A stretch of DNA of 64,000 nt. Source: Bradyrhizobium amphicarpaeae. Its GTDB lineage: Bacteria; Pseudomonadota; Alphaproteobacteria; Rhizobiales; Xanthobacteraceae. The notes under the pieces were generated by a model. It was given only the letters and a program-made list of their open reading frames with translations. It did not search any database and was not told where the DNA came from. Positions 53,214 to 63,332 of the stretch are shown one piece after another (the first letter of the stretch is position 1; every line of letters begins with the position of its first letter). Where the stretch lies: the NCBI RefSeq assembly GCF_002266435.3, contig NZ_CP029426.2, forward strand, positions 5,176,001 through 5,240,000, in the 5' to 3' direction. The position numbers were made by a program, and so were the translations under genes.

Positions 53214-54569
53214 TCAGTCGTTCCATTGGAGGAGCGGCGTTCCATACGCCCTCCTCCAGACCGACAGGAAGCGTGGAAACCAGGAATGGGCCACGGCGCC
53301 CTTATAGGCCCAAGTGCGATACTTCAGCCCCTGTTCCGAGATCAGCTCCTGATATCCGCCATGGACTTCGGTCGCGGTGCGAATGTCCTTCAATATCCCT
53401 TGCGCGCAGGCCCGGTACTGATCGCCGCCGGAGGCCTCGTCGTAGTCCAGCATCCGGTCCGCGAACTCGACGTTGAAGGTCGGCCAGGACGAACGTCCCT
53501 GATAGGCGGGAGCCGCAATCTTGTGGATCATCTTGTTCCGCGGATTATCCGCGGACACCAGGAAGTGAAACGTAGAGGGTATGCGGAAGCGCGGCTCCGC
53601 GATGATCAGATCCGCCGTGGCCGCGAACAGCGCCCGCTCGCCCACATCGTTCATATCCCAGAAGCCGCGATGCACGCCGACGAAATCCAGCGCGACCGCG
53701 GACACCGGCGGGCCCTTCGGACCATCCAGGGAATGCCTGATGTAGCCGTCTTTGCCGAACAGACGGAGCAGGTCCTTCTTGTAACGAGAGAGGTCGCGTC
53801 CGAGCAGCCGCTTCAGCTCGTTCTCGTCAACGATGCCGAGCTGCACGCTCCACAGGAAGGTGGTGTAGACGCAGGCATTGGTGACAAAGCGCCTGCGTTC
53901 CGCACGGGTATCCGTTGCAGCGGAGCGAGGGCCACGCGCATCACACAACAAATACCCGGCGCCGTCATCGTCGAATGGCTCGAGCGCGCTTGCGAGCTGC
54001 AGGACCGCACGCCTCAGGTCACCGCCATATTCGGCCAGCAGCAGCCGGCCGGCATGCGCGCATTGTGCCATCGCCAGATAGGACGGCGGCCTCTGATCGG
54101 CCGAGATCATCTGTTGCAGGCCGGCGAGAATGCCGAGCAGCGTATCCGAGGGCCGCGAGAAATAGTTCACGCCGAGGTACCGACCGCGCCCCGCCGGGAC
54201 GATGGTCGTCGTGACGACATCGGCACGAACCGCCTCCAGCAACAAACGGACACTCTTGTCGAGCAGGCGCCCCCGCCGCACCGCGTCCTGCGCATCCATG
54301 ATGGTCTCGGGGTCGAGCACATCAGGATAGAACCAGGCGAAGTCGCGGGGGTAATAGGCCGACGCATGTGGCGCGCCCGTGACGAGGAAGGCCTCGGTCA
54401 CCGAAAAGGCGCTGTCCATCGAGTGCCGGTAAAGGTCCTCGATGGCCGACAACGAATGGTGCGACTTTCTCAGGAATCGATCACCGAGAAAATTGACCGC
54501 CTGGAGGGCGTTGGCGAAGAAGGTCGCGGCCACGCCTTGGTAAAATCGGTTTCCGCGATCTGAGGGCAA
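53214..54569 (-). CDS. Protein of unknown function with six-hairpin-like fold
   Basis: 451 residues, cytoplasmic. Sequence such as HASAYYPRDFAWFYPDVLDP, ACVYTTFLWSVQLGIVDENE, DGYIRHSLDGPKGP and SSWPTFNVEFADRMLDYDEA recalls (alpha/alpha)6 glycosidase-type proteins where acidic residues sit between repeated helical hairpins. I cannot name a family. Converges on dctA with a 12-bp gap and is otherwise isolated. Confidence 0.6.
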   Translation of the reverse strand: MPSDRGNRFYQGVAATFFANALQAVNFLGDRFLRKSHHSLSAIEDLYRHSMDSAFSVTEAFLVTGAPHASAYYPRDFAWFYPDVLDPETIMDAQDAVRRGRLLDKSVRLLLEAVRADVVTTTIVPAGRGRYLGVNYFSRPSDTLLGILAGLQQMISADQRPPSYLAMAQCAHAGRLLLAEYGGDLRRAVLQLASALEPFDDDGAGYLLCDARGPRSAATDTRAERRRFVTNACVYTTFLWSVQLGIVDENELKRLLGRDLSRYKKDLLRLFGKDGYIRHSLDGPKGPPVSAVALDFVGVHRGFWDMNDVGERALFAATADLIIAEPRFRIPSTFHFLVSADNPRNKMIHKIAAPAYQGRSSWPTFNVEFADRMLDYDEASGGDQYRACAQGILKDIRTATEVHGGYQELISEQGLKYRTWAYKGAVAHSWFPRFLSVWRRAYGTPLLQWND

Positions 54570-54699
54570 CGAGATATCGCTATTTATATGTGGCTAAGGT
54601 AGCTCCGATGGTGCGGCCACCACCCGAACCATCGCTGATTCGTATTTCGCCCAGATGACGTGCCGGCTCCCCCCTGGGGGCATCTTCGAGCTGTCCAGC

Positions 54700-55959
54700 C
54701 TAGCCTTCCCGTGGCCTGAAATTCTCGATCACCCGCAGCAGCACCCGCGCACCGGCGTCGGCATCGGCGAGCTCCACATGCTCGTCCGGGTGGTGGCTGA
54801 TGCCGCCGCGGCAGCGGACGAAGACCATGCCGACATCGGCGATGTCGATCATGGCCATGCCGTCGTGCCCTGCCCCGCTCGGCAGCTCGAACACCGAGAA
54901 GCCCTCCGCGCCGATCGCCTGCGCGATCTGCGCCTTGAGCCACGGCGCGCAAGGCGCGGTGCGGTTCTCGTGGGTGACGTCGAGCTGGAGGGCCAGGTGC
55001 CGGCGCTTGGCGATCGCCTCGATCTGGCGGACGATGTCGGCGACCGCGCGTTTGCGGTGCATGTCGGTCGGCGCGCGCATGTCGATGGTGAAGGACACCT
55101 CGCCCGGAATGACGTTGGTCGCGCCGGGCCTCGCCTGGATGTAGCCGACAGTACCGACAAGCCCACTCTCGTCGGTGCGGCAAAACTGCTCGATCGCCCC
55201 GATGCATTCGGCCGCGCCCGCGAGCGCATCACGCCGAAGCGCCATCGGCACGGTACCGGCATGACCAGCCATACCGGTCAGCCGCGCGGCAAGCCGCGTG
55301 GCACCGGCAATCGCGGTGACGACACCGACAGGCAGGTCCTGCGCTTCCAGCACCGGCCCCTGCTCGATGTGCAATTCGAGATAGGCAAGCAGCTCGCGCC
55401 GGGTCCGCGCGGCCGCACCGATATGATCGGGGTCGAGGCCGAACTGCACGAGCGCATCGCGCATCGACACACCGTCGTGGTCACGCACATTCAAGACACT
55501 CTCATCGAAGGTGCCGGCCACCGCGCGGCTGCCGAGCAAGGTCGAAGCGAAGCGCACGCCCTCCTCGTCGGCGAAGCCGACGATCTCGATCGCGAACGGC
55601 AGGCGCCTGCCACGGCGATTGAGATCCGCAACGCAGGCAATGGCCGTGATCACGCCCAACGGCCCGTCCCATTTTCCGGCATCGCGTACGGTGTCGTAAT
55701 GCGAGCCGAGCATCAGGCAAGGCGCACCCGGCCGCTCGCCTTCGTAGCGGCCGCAGACATTGCCGATCGCGTCGAGACGCGCGCTCATGCCGGCGTCGCG
55801 CATCCAGCTCAGGAGGAGGTCCGCCCCCTCGCGTAACTGCCTGGTGAGATAGATGCGGGTGAGGTTGTCGCTACTTTCCGAGATCGCAGCCAGACCATTG
55901 ATCCGACGCACGATCTCTTCGCCGAGCGAGGCATTTTGAACGGCGTTGACGGCACCCAT
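54700..55959 (-). CDS. M20-family amidohydrolase (allantoate amidohydrolase / carbamoylase type)
   Basis: About 419 residues from the ATG at 55959 (GAGGAAG upstream); 52 earlier codons lack support. Metal ligands: CLMLGSHYDTVRDAGKWDGP, GFADEEGVRF, ELHIEQGPVLE; C-terminal LPSGAGHDGMAMIDIADVGM and RGGISHHPDEHV. Such enzymes cleave allantoate or N-carbamoyl amino acids. Adjacent purine genes favour allantoate or ureide breakdown. Alternative: N-carbamoyl-L-amino-acid hydrolase. Confidence 0.9.
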   Translation of the reverse strand: MGAVNAVQNASLGEEIVRRINGLAAISESSDNLTRIYLTRQLREGADLLLSWMRDAGMSARLDAIGNVCGRYEGERPGAPCLMLGSHYDTVRDAGKWDGPLGVITAIACVADLNRRGRRLPFAIEIVGFADEEGVRFASTLLGSRAVAGTFDESVLNVRDHDGVSMRDALVQFGLDPDHIGAAARTRRELLAYLELHIEQGPVLEAQDLPVGVVTAIAGATRLAARLTGMAGHAGTVPMALRRDALAGAAECIGAIEQFCRTDESGLVGTVGYIQARPGATNVIPGEVSFTIDMRAPTDMHRKRAVADIVRQIEAIAKRRHLALQLDVTHENRTAPCAPWLKAQIAQAIGAEGFSVFELPSGAGHDGMAMIDIADVGMVFVRCRGGISHHPDEHVELADADAGARVLLRVIENFRPREG

Positions 55960-56251
55960 CTCGACGAGCTTCCTCTTCTCTGGACCGCGGCAGCGGCCGT
56001 CCTGGCGACAATCGGTAGAGGTTCGGCGGCCCATCACGCGCCGGCGCGGCTCAACACCGATAATTTCGTTCTTATCAGGGCTAGGACGACCCGTATATTC
56101 AATATTTTCAATCAATTACCCCGAAATCCCTTCAGCGATCACGGCCGGCTGATGGAGAGGGTTCACTGCGAATTCGTGTATGAAGGGCGGACCAGCGCAG
56201 CCGATCTCGGCACGATCGTCTGGGCATGGCGGGCAATGACGCGGAGGATCA

Positions 56252-56737
56252 ATGGACGGCGCATCGAAGCGTGACGAGCAGTTTCTCCGTTTGTCTTTCG
56301 CGGTTGCGCGCCGCTCCCTCACCCATGGCAACCACCCGTTCGGCTGCATCGTGGTCGATGCGGACGGGAAGGTGCTGATCGAGACCGAGAACGGCTACAT
56401 GCCGGATCACGACGGCACCGCGCATGCCGAACGTCTCGCGGCCACCCAGGCCTGCCGCACACTCGGCCGCGAGGTGCTGGCAACGGCGACGCTCTATTCT
56501 TCGGCAGAGCCCTGCGTGATGTGCGCCGGCGCGATCTATTGGGCCGGCATCGGCCGCGTCGTTTACGGCCTCAGCGAGCATCGCCTGCGCGGCGTCACCG
56601 GCAACCATCCGGAGAATCCAACCCTCGACCTGCCGTGCCGCGATGTCTTTGCCAGCGGCCAGCGGCCGACAGAGGTCGTCGGTCCGCTGCTCGAGGACGA
56701 GGCCGAAGCGCTGCACGACGGTGTGTGGACGAAGTAG
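56252..56737 (+). CDS. Nucleoside/guanine deaminase (cytidine-deaminase superfamily)
   Basis: 161 residues. Zinc site HAERLAATQACR (His and catalytic Glu) and SSAEPCVMCAGAIYWAGIGR. The length and the C-terminal ENPTLDLPCRDVFASG fit guanine deaminase-like rather than TadA proteins. Deaminates a purine base or nucleoside. Divergent from the M20 gene, in the purine block. Confidence 0.85.
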   Translation: MDGASKRDEQFLRLSFAVARRSLTHGNHPFGCIVVDADGKVLIETENGYMPDHDGTAHAERLAATQACRTLGREVLATATLYSSAEPCVMCAGAIYWAGIGRVVYGLSEHRLRGVTGNHPENPTLDLPCRDVFASGQRPTEVVGPLLEDEAEALHDGVWTK

Positions 56738-56868
56738 GCGTTACCACAAGCGCCGATCTGTAGGGTTGGCAAAGGCGCAAAGCGCCGTGCCCACCATCGG
56801 ACTGCTACGAAGCAGAGGTGGTGGGCACGCTTCGCTTGCCCACCCTCCGACGGCCGGGCGCCTGGCGA

Positions 56869-57972
56869 TCAGAACTTCACGGTGATGCCGGAGTAGAGCG
56901 AGGATTCGGTGCACGACCCCGTACTCACCCTCGCCCCGCCGACCAGGGTGGTGCAGCCAACCGCGTTGTTGTGATCAAGGCCGAACTTGTTCTGCCAGTA
57001 GCGATAGGCGACCCAGACGTCGACGAAGTGCGAGTACTTCTCACCCCAAATCGCCTTCGAGGCATCCATCGTCAGACGGATCGGCTCAGAATTTAACTCG
57101 ACCTTGGTCGGATAAACGCCGTTGGCAACGCTGGCTGGAAGCGGTTCGGTGTCGGTGCCCTTCTTGCCATACCAGCCGGCGCGGCCGCTGATCGAGAAGT
57201 ACTGCATGTTCGGCGGCAGGAAGCCGAGATCCATGTAGTAATTGATCTCGACGGCCCAGGTCGGCTTGAACGAGGTATTGCCGTCCGCCAGGCAGGTCAC
57301 GCCGGGAACGCCCGGACCGAACAATCCGCACTGGCTGAACGAGTTGTGATTGGCGAACTCCCAGTACACCAGCGGCGCAACGTTGATGTAACCCTTGTAG
57401 GGCAGATCGAACGCAAACTGCAGACCGCCGACGACATCGCGCTTGGCGGCGCCGAAATATCTGTTCTCGGTATTGGCATCCATGCCAACCTCGAACGAGA
57501 TGTTGTGAAGCGGCCCAGCGGTGAACGTCTTGGTGTCGAAGAGCTCATTCCAGCCGAACGTCGAGCGGAACAGCCCGTAGATCTCGGTTGCACCAGCGCA
57601 CGTTGCCGGCGCGCCGAAGATCGTGCCCGCGTTGGTGCAGGGCCCGGCCGGGTCGTTGTGATCGGACTTGAACATCGAGATGGTGAAGAAGTTCGTGCCG
57701 TAGGCCCAGGCGTCGAAATGCGTGAACGAGTAGACCTGCTTGGTGGTCTTGCTGTCGATCGACCCATCCGGCCGAGCCGACCATGCACCGGGCTGCGAGG
57801 CGTCGAAGATGTACGAGAAGGTGACGCGGTTATCGATCACCAGGAAGAACGGAAGGTCCGACGCTTTTTTGGCAGCCTTGACCGGCAGATCCGCGGCCTG
57901 AGCCAGGCCACCGGTGGCGAGCGTGGCAAGTGACAGCATCGCAGCTGCAATTGCCCTGAAACGAAACGACAT
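56869..57972 (-). CDS. Outer-membrane barrel protein, Tsx-like nucleoside channel candidate
   Basis: About 367 residues from the ATG at 57972, beginning a signal peptide (RAIAAAMLSLATLATGGLAQ, then AADLPVKAAKK). Alternating aromatic strands, e.g. TFSYIFDAS, FDAWAYGTNFFTISMFKSDH, and a terminal YSGITVKF with C-terminal Phe, typical of outer-membrane barrels. Resembles Tsx-type channels in motif style; neighbours support nucleoside passage. Divergent from the ABC importer. Confidence 0.75.
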   Translation of the reverse strand: MSFRFRAIAAAMLSLATLATGGLAQAADLPVKAAKKASDLPFFLVIDNRVTFSYIFDASQPGAWSARPDGSIDSKTTKQVYSFTHFDAWAYGTNFFTISMFKSDHNDPAGPCTNAGTIFGAPATCAGATEIYGLFRSTFGWNELFDTKTFTAGPLHNISFEVGMDANTENRYFGAAKRDVVGGLQFAFDLPYKGYINVAPLVYWEFANHNSFSQCGLFGPGVPGVTCLADGNTSFKPTWAVEINYYMDLGFLPPNMQYFSISGRAGWYGKKGTDTEPLPASVANGVYPTKVELNSEPIRLTMDASKAIWGEKYSHFVDVWVAYRYWQNKFGLDHNNAVGCTTLVGGARVSTGSCTESSLYSGITVKF

Positions 57973-58516
57973 CCTGAATACCCCCAAGTTGGCCACGTCA
58001 ATGAACGCCCTTGGGTGCGACACTTGCGCCGATCTCCCGGAGGGAGAAGCCTCAACTTTTTTCAAGGCGTGCCGCTTGTTTTGGCAAGCGGCCGCGCTTC
58101 TTCGCGGGATTTATCAGATTTTTTGCAGTGGGCACGCGGCCGGCAAAGCCGGCTATTGCCGGACATTGCCGCTTGATTTCGTTCCTCTTTTATGTCGGGC
58201 GGATCTCGGCGGGCGTACGGTCGCGAGCCAATGTTGCGTCGATCCGCGTTGCATAATCGCGATGGCGCAACTTTGCTCACTGCGACGTCAGGTCTGCTTA
58301 GCGAGTTCCGATTTGGCTTTAACCGTCACAAATCTGCAACAGGCGCCGCCGGAGCCGCACCCGCATGGTCGTGCGGGCGTTTGAGCAGGGCTCTTGCGTC
58401 CCGGCCGACGCAAGCACGCCGACACAAGGTGCCTGCCGAAGCGTTGAGCAAGGGATGACGCATTTTCACACCTTACGCCGCGGGGCAAACTGGCCCACTA
58501 TCGGGGCCATTTCACC
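57973..58516. other. Divergent promoter region between porin and ABC importer
   Basis: About 540 bp without a gene. Contains GC hairpins (e.g. GGCCGGCAAAGCCGGC at about 58138-58153). I looked for a purine riboswitch and saw none that I could support. Probably holds the promoters and a purine-responsive operator. Confidence 0.45.
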
Positions 58517-60106
58517 ATGCCAGCGCATCAACGAATGTTGGATTCGACACCTGACGGCCTGAATTCCGGCGAGCCCCCGCTGCTGCGGACGATCGGACTC
58601 ACCAAACGCTATGGCGATTTCCTCGCCAACGATTCCATCGACATCGATATCCGGCCGAGCGAGATCCATGCGCTGCTCGGCGAGAACGGTGCCGGCAAGT
58701 CGACGCTGGTCAAGGCGATCTACGGGCTGATCCAACCCAGCGCCGGCGAGATTCGCTGGCAGGGCAAGCCGGTCGTGTTGTCCGGTCCCTCCGAAGCACG
58801 CAGCCTCGGCATCGGCATGGTGTTCCAGCACTTCTCGCTGTTCGACAATCTCACCGTCGCCGAGAACGTCGCGCTCGGCCTCGACGGGAAAGAATCCTTC
58901 AAGGACACGTCATCGCGACTGGAGCAGGTGTCGAAGCTGTACGGCCTTCCGCTCGATCCCAGACGCGAGGTCTGGCAATTGTCGGTCGGCGAGCGCCAGC
59001 GCATCGAGATCGTCCGCGCGCTGATGCAGGATCCGAAATTCCTGATCCTGGACGAGCCTACCGCCGTCCTGACGCCGCAGGAAGCCGATCAGCTTTTCAT
59101 CGTGCTGGAGCGCCTCAAGGCCGAAGGCCGTGCCATCCTCTATATCAGCCACAAGCTCGAGGAGGTGAAGCGGCTTTGCGACACCGCGACGATCCTGCGC
59201 GGCGGCAGGAAGGTCGAGACCTGCAATCCCCGGCTTGAGACCGCCGCTTCGCTGGCACGCATGATGGTCGGCGGCGAGATCAAGGAGGTGAAGGCGGCGT
59301 CCGGCCGGACAACCACCGTGCCACGGCTCGTCGTCAACGATCTCTCGCTTGCGCCAGCCGAGGCGCATGGCGTGCGGCTCGAGCACATCTCGTTCGAACT
59401 GAAGGGCGGCGAGATCCTGGGCATCGCCGGCGTCGCCGGCAACGGCCAGGACGAATTGTTCGCCGCGCTGTCCGGCGAGCGTCTCTCAAAGGATCCCGGC
59501 ACGGTGGTGATCGAAGGCATCGCCGCCGGCCATCTCTCGATCACGCAGCGACGCAAGCTGGGAGCAGCCTTCGTTCCCGAAGAGCGGCTCGGCCATGGCA
59601 CTGCGCCGCGCATGAAGCTCTCGGAGAACGCGCTGCTGACCGGGCACGCGGCCAGCGGCATGGTCCATCACGGCTTCATCGACACCGCCGCCACGCTGAA
59701 GACGGTGGACCGCGCGACCGAAACATTTGATGTCCGCAAGGCCAAGCGGGATCCCGAGGCTGCCAGCCTCTCCGGCGGCAATCTGCAAAAGTTCATCGTG
59801 GGACGCGAGATCCTGCGCAACCCCGCGGTGCTGGTGGTGAGCCAGCCGACCTGGGGCGTCGATGCCGGCGCCGCTGCCGTCATTCGCCAGGCGCTGCTCG
59901 ATCTCGCAACCGCAGGCGCCGCCGTGCTGGTGACCAGCCAGGATCTGGACGAGCTCGCCGAGATCGCCGACCGCATCGCCGTGATGTTCCACGGCAAGCT
60001 GTCGGTACCGCTCCCCACCCGCGAGGCCAGCCGCGAAAAGCTGGGCCTGCTCATGGGCGGCAGCAGCCTCGAGCCGAAGGAGGCCGCGCATGCAGTTGGT
60101 GCTTGA
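58517..60106 (+). CDS. ABC importer ATP-binding protein, double NBD (nucleoside type)
   Basis: 529 residues, two ATPase halves. NBD1: ALLGENGAGKSTLVKAIYGL, WQLSVGERQRIEIVRALM, LILDEPTAVLTP. NBD2 is degenerate: AGVAGNGQDELFAAL for Walker A, SLSGGNLQKFIVGREIL and VVSQPTWGVDAGA in place of Walker B. This asymmetric form is the rule in the BMP/nucleoside and ribose class. Overlaps the first permease gene by 17 bp. Confidence 0.93.
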   Translation: MPAHQRMLDSTPDGLNSGEPPLLRTIGLTKRYGDFLANDSIDIDIRPSEIHALLGENGAGKSTLVKAIYGLIQPSAGEIRWQGKPVVLSGPSEARSLGIGMVFQHFSLFDNLTVAENVALGLDGKESFKDTSSRLEQVSKLYGLPLDPRREVWQLSVGERQRIEIVRALMQDPKFLILDEPTAVLTPQEADQLFIVLERLKAEGRAILYISHKLEEVKRLCDTATILRGGRKVETCNPRLETAASLARMMVGGEIKEVKAASGRTTTVPRLVVNDLSLAPAEAHGVRLEHISFELKGGEILGIAGVAGNGQDELFAALSGERLSKDPGTVVIEGIAAGHLSITQRRKLGAAFVPEERLGHGTAPRMKLSENALLTGHAASGMVHHGFIDTAATLKTVDRATETFDVRKAKRDPEAASLSGGNLQKFIVGREILRNPAVLVVSQPTWGVDAGAAAVIRQALLDLATAGAAVLVTSQDLDELAEIADRIAVMFHGKLSVPLPTREASREKLGLLMGGSSLEPKEAAHAVGA

Positions 60107-61181
60107 GAAGCGCGCCGAGCGCTCCAACACGATCGCGCTGGTCTCGCCGCTGATCGCGATCGGCCTCACCATCGTGACCATGGTCATCCTGTTCGCGATC
60201 CTCGGCAAGAATCCGCTGCTCGCCCTGCACGCCTATTTCATCGCACCTCTCACGGACAGCTATTCGCTGCAGGAGATCGCGGTGAAGGCAACGCCGCTGG
60301 TGATGATCGCGATCGGGCTGTCGCTCTGCTATCTCGCCAATGCCTGGAACATCGGCGCCGAGGGGCAATTCCTGGTCGGCGCGGTCGCCGGAAGCTGGAT
60401 CGCGGTGAAGACGCAAGGCACCGACGCCGGCGCCTGGGTGCTGCCGGCCATGTTCGTCCTCGCTGCCGCTGCGGGCGCGCTCTATGCGTTGATCCCCGCG
60501 ATCTGCAAGGTGAAGTTCGGCGCCAGCGAGATCCTGACCAGCCTGATGCTGGTCTATGTCGCCGACCTCTTGCTCGACTATCTCGTGCGCGGACCCTGGC
60601 GCGACCCCAACGGCTTCAATTTCCCGACCACGGCGGAGTTCGATTCCGTCGCGACCGTCCCGTTGCTGATCGAGGGCGGCCGGCTGCATCTTGGCTCGAT
60701 CATCGCGCTTCTTGTCGTCGCCGCAGCCGCGATCCTGCTCGGTCGCACTATCAAGGGGTTCGAGATCCGCGTGGTCGGCGCTGCTCCCCGCGCGGCGCGG
60801 TTCGGCGGCTTCAACGCCAATCAATTGATCATCCTGACCTTCGCGGTCTCAGGCGCGCTCGCAGGGCTCGCCGGCATCATTGAGGTGGCTGGCCCGGTCG
60901 GACATCTCCAGCCCGGCATCTCCCCCGGCTACGGCTTTACTGCCATCATCGTCGCCTTCCTGGGCCGACTGAACCCGCTTGGAATACTAATTGCAGGTCT
61001 TTTCCTTGCACTGACCTTTATCGGCGGCGAGCAGGCGCAGATCGCGATGAAGATTCCATTGGATGTCACCAAGGTCTTTCAGGGCATGCTGCTGTTCTAT
61101 GTGCTCGCCTGCGATTCCCTGATCCTCTACCGATTCAAGCTGAGCTTCCCGAACCGTCAGGTGGCCCGTGGAACTCATTGA
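60090..61181 (+). CDS. ABC importer permease 1 (nucleoside type)
   Basis: 363 residues, about 9-10 membrane helices. FAILGKNPLLALHAYFIAPL, GLSLCYLANAWNIGAEGQFL (signature of BMP-linked permeases), GASEILTSLMLVYVADLLLD, GAAPRAARFGGFNANQL, and YGFTAIIVAFLGRLNPLGIL. Partner of the next permease. Overlaps both neighbours. Confidence 0.93.
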   Translation: MQLVLEKRAERSNTIALVSPLIAIGLTIVTMVILFAILGKNPLLALHAYFIAPLTDSYSLQEIAVKATPLVMIAIGLSLCYLANAWNIGAEGQFLVGAVAGSWIAVKTQGTDAGAWVLPAMFVLAAAAGALYALIPAICKVKFGASEILTSLMLVYVADLLLDYLVRGPWRDPNGFNFPTTAEFDSVATVPLLIEGGRLHLGSIIALLVVAAAAILLGRTIKGFEIRVVGAAPRAARFGGFNANQLIILTFAVSGALAGLAGIIEVAGPVGHLQPGISPGYGFTAIIVAFLGRLNPLGILIAGLFLALTFIGGEQAQIAMKIPLDVTKVFQGMLLFYVLACDSLILYRFKLSFPNRQVARGTH

Positions 61182-62085
61182 AGCCATCATCCTGGCCGTG
61201 CTCGCCGCGTCCACGCCGCTCCTGATCGCCGCGACCGGGGAGCTTGTGACCGAGCGCTCCGGCGTGCTCAATCTCGGCGTCGAGGGCATGATGATCGTTG
61301 GCGCGGCTTGCGGCTTTGCCGGCGCCTGGCTCACCGGATCGGTCTTCGTTGGCGCGTTGTTCGGCATCGTCGCGGGCACGATGATGTCGCTGATCTTCGC
61401 ACTGATGGCGCTCGGGCTCGCCGTCAATCAGGTGGCAACGGGACTCGCGCTGACCATCCTCGGCGTCGGACTGTCCGGACTGATCGGCGCCGGCTTCGTC
61501 GGCGAGCGCATCACGCCCGCCGTGCACCTCCACATTCCCGGCCTGACCGATATCCCACTGATCGGCCGCGTGCTGTTCGGCGAGGATGGCTTCGTCTACG
61601 TCTCCATTGCCCTCGTCATTGGCGTCTGGTGGTTCCTGTATCGCACCCGGGCGGGATTGATCCTGCGCGCCTGCGGCGACAATCACGTCTCCGCGCATGC
61701 GCTCGGCTATCCCGTGCTGCGCATCCGCACCTTTGCCGTGATGTTCGGCGGTGCCTGCGCGGGCCTTGCCGGCGCTTATCTGCCGCTGGCCTATACGCCG
61801 TTCTTCATTCCCGGCATGACCGCGGGCCGCGGCTGGATCGCGCTGGCGCTGGTGGTGTTCTCGTCCTGGCGCCCGGGACGGCTCGTGATCGGTGCCTATC
61901 TCTTCGGGGCCGTGACGATCCTGCAGTTGCACGCGCAGGGCTGGGGCATCGGCATTCCCTCGCAATTCATGTCGGCGCTGCCTTATCTGGCCACCGTCAT
62001 CGTGCTGGTCCTGCTCTCCCGCGCGCGCAGCGGCGGCTCGACCGCACCAGCCGCGCTCGGCACCGTGTTCGTGCCGGACCGCTGA
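61168..62085 (+). CDS. ABC importer permease 2 (nucleoside type)
   Basis: 305 residues, about 8 helices. LLIAATGELVTERSGVLNLG, VEGMMIVGAACGFAGAWLTG, NHVSAHALGYPVLRIRTFAV. A GTG start at 61168 overlaps the preceding gene by 14 bp. Completes the membrane part of the importer. Confidence 0.93.
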   Translation: MELIEAIILAVLAASTPLLIAATGELVTERSGVLNLGVEGMMIVGAACGFAGAWLTGSVFVGALFGIVAGTMMSLIFALMALGLAVNQVATGLALTILGVGLSGLIGAGFVGERITPAVHLHIPGLTDIPLIGRVLFGEDGFVYVSIALVIGVWWFLYRTRAGLILRACGDNHVSAHALGYPVLRIRTFAVMFGGACAGLAGAYLPLAYTPFFIPGMTAGRGWIALALVVFSSWRPGRLVIGAYLFGAVTILQLHAQGWGIGIPSQFMSALPYLATVIVLVLLSRARSGGSTAPAALGTVFVPDR

Positions 62086-62158
62086 ATTGCATTTCCGCAA
62101 CGGGCGCGACGGGGCGCGCAATTGCGGATCGTGGCTTTCCCCTGATGTTTGGAGATCG

Positions 62159-63238
62159 ATGATGAGGAAATCACTTCTTGCGCTGGCCACCGGACTCCTG
62201 CTTGCCGGCAGCGTCAGTGCAGCCTCCGCCGCCGACAAGCTCAAGGTCGGCTTCATCTATCTGGGTCCGATCGGCGATCTCGGCTGGACCTATCAGCACG
62301 ATCTTGCGCGCCAGGCGCTGGTGAAGGAGCTGGGTGACAAGATCGAGACCACCTATCTCGAGAACGTGCCCGAAGGCCCCGACGCCGAGCGCTCCATCGA
62401 GCAGCTCGTCCGCGCCGGCAACAAGCTGATCTTCACGACGTCGTTCGGCTACATGGACCCGACGCTGAAGGTCGCGAAAAAATATCCGAACGTCCATTTC
62501 GAGCACGCCACCGGCTACAAGCGCAACCCGAACATGTCGACCTACTCGGCGAAATGGTTTCAGGGCCGCTACATCCAGGGGCTGATCGCGGCCAAGATGT
62601 CGAAGTCCGGCGTGCTCGGCTATATCGGCTCGTTCCCGATTCCGGAGGTCGTCTCCGGCATCAACGCGACGATGCTGGCGGCGCAGACCATCAACCCGAA
62701 CATCAAGGTCAAGATCATCTGGGCCAACACCTGGTTCGACCCCGGCAAGGAGGCCGACGCAGCCAAGGCGCTGATCGACCAAGGCGCCGACGTCATCATG
62801 CAGCACACGGATTCGCCAGCCGCGATGCAGATCGCCAGCGAACGCGGCAAGCTCGCCTTCGGCCAGGACTCCGAGATGATCAAGTTCGGGCCCAAGACCC
62901 AGCTGACCTCGATCCTCGATACCTGGGGCCCCTATTACATAGAGCGGGTCAAGGCCGAGCTCGCCGGCACCTGGAAGTCGGAGGATAGCTGGGGCGGCCT
63001 CGACAGTCACATGTTCGCGATGGCGCCCTATACCAACATGCCTGACGACGTGAAAAAATTGGCCGAGGATGCCCAGGCCGCAATCATCGCGGGCAAGCTG
63101 AATCCGTTCAAGTGCCCGATCGTTGGGCAGGACGGCAAGCCGGTCGAGTGCAAAGGCGGCGATCACCTCGACGACGGCCAGATTCTCGGTATGAATTTCT
63201 ACGTCAAAGGCATCGACGACAAGCTTCCGGGCAAGTAG
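62159..63238 (+). CDS. BMP-family nucleoside-binding periplasmic protein
   Basis: About 359 residues; ATGATG start at 62159/62162 with GGAG upstream. Signal peptide (KSLLALATGLLLAGSVSAAS), then GFIYLGPIGDLGWTYQHDLA, RAGNKLIFTTSFGYMDPTLK, HATGYKRNPNMSTY and IMQHTDSPAAMQIASE. BMP (PnrA-like) proteins bind purine nucleosides or bases. Last gene of the importer operon. Confidence 0.93.
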   Translation: MMRKSLLALATGLLLAGSVSAASAADKLKVGFIYLGPIGDLGWTYQHDLARQALVKELGDKIETTYLENVPEGPDAERSIEQLVRAGNKLIFTTSFGYMDPTLKVAKKYPNVHFEHATGYKRNPNMSTYSAKWFQGRYIQGLIAAKMSKSGVLGYIGSFPIPEVVSGINATMLAAQTINPNIKVKIIWANTWFDPGKEADAAKALIDQGADVIMQHTDSPAAMQIASERGKLAFGQDSEMIKFGPKTQLTSILDTWGPYYIERVKAELAGTWKSEDSWGGLDSHMFAMAPYTNMPDDVKKLAEDAQAAIIAGKLNPFKCPIVGQDGKPVECKGGDHLDDGQILGMNFYVKGIDDKLPGK

Positions 63239-63332
63239 CACGCTTCTTGCTTTACCCAAATCACCTGCTCCTCCCGGAGGAGGTTCGGAGGGGGTGGCCA
63301 GAAGCACCCGGCACTTGTGGTCGCCCCCTCTT

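Noticed and set aside
58066..58516. Possible purine riboswitch before the nucleoside importer
   Set aside because: No arrangement of the conserved purine-aptamer loops could be found; only GC hairpins are present.
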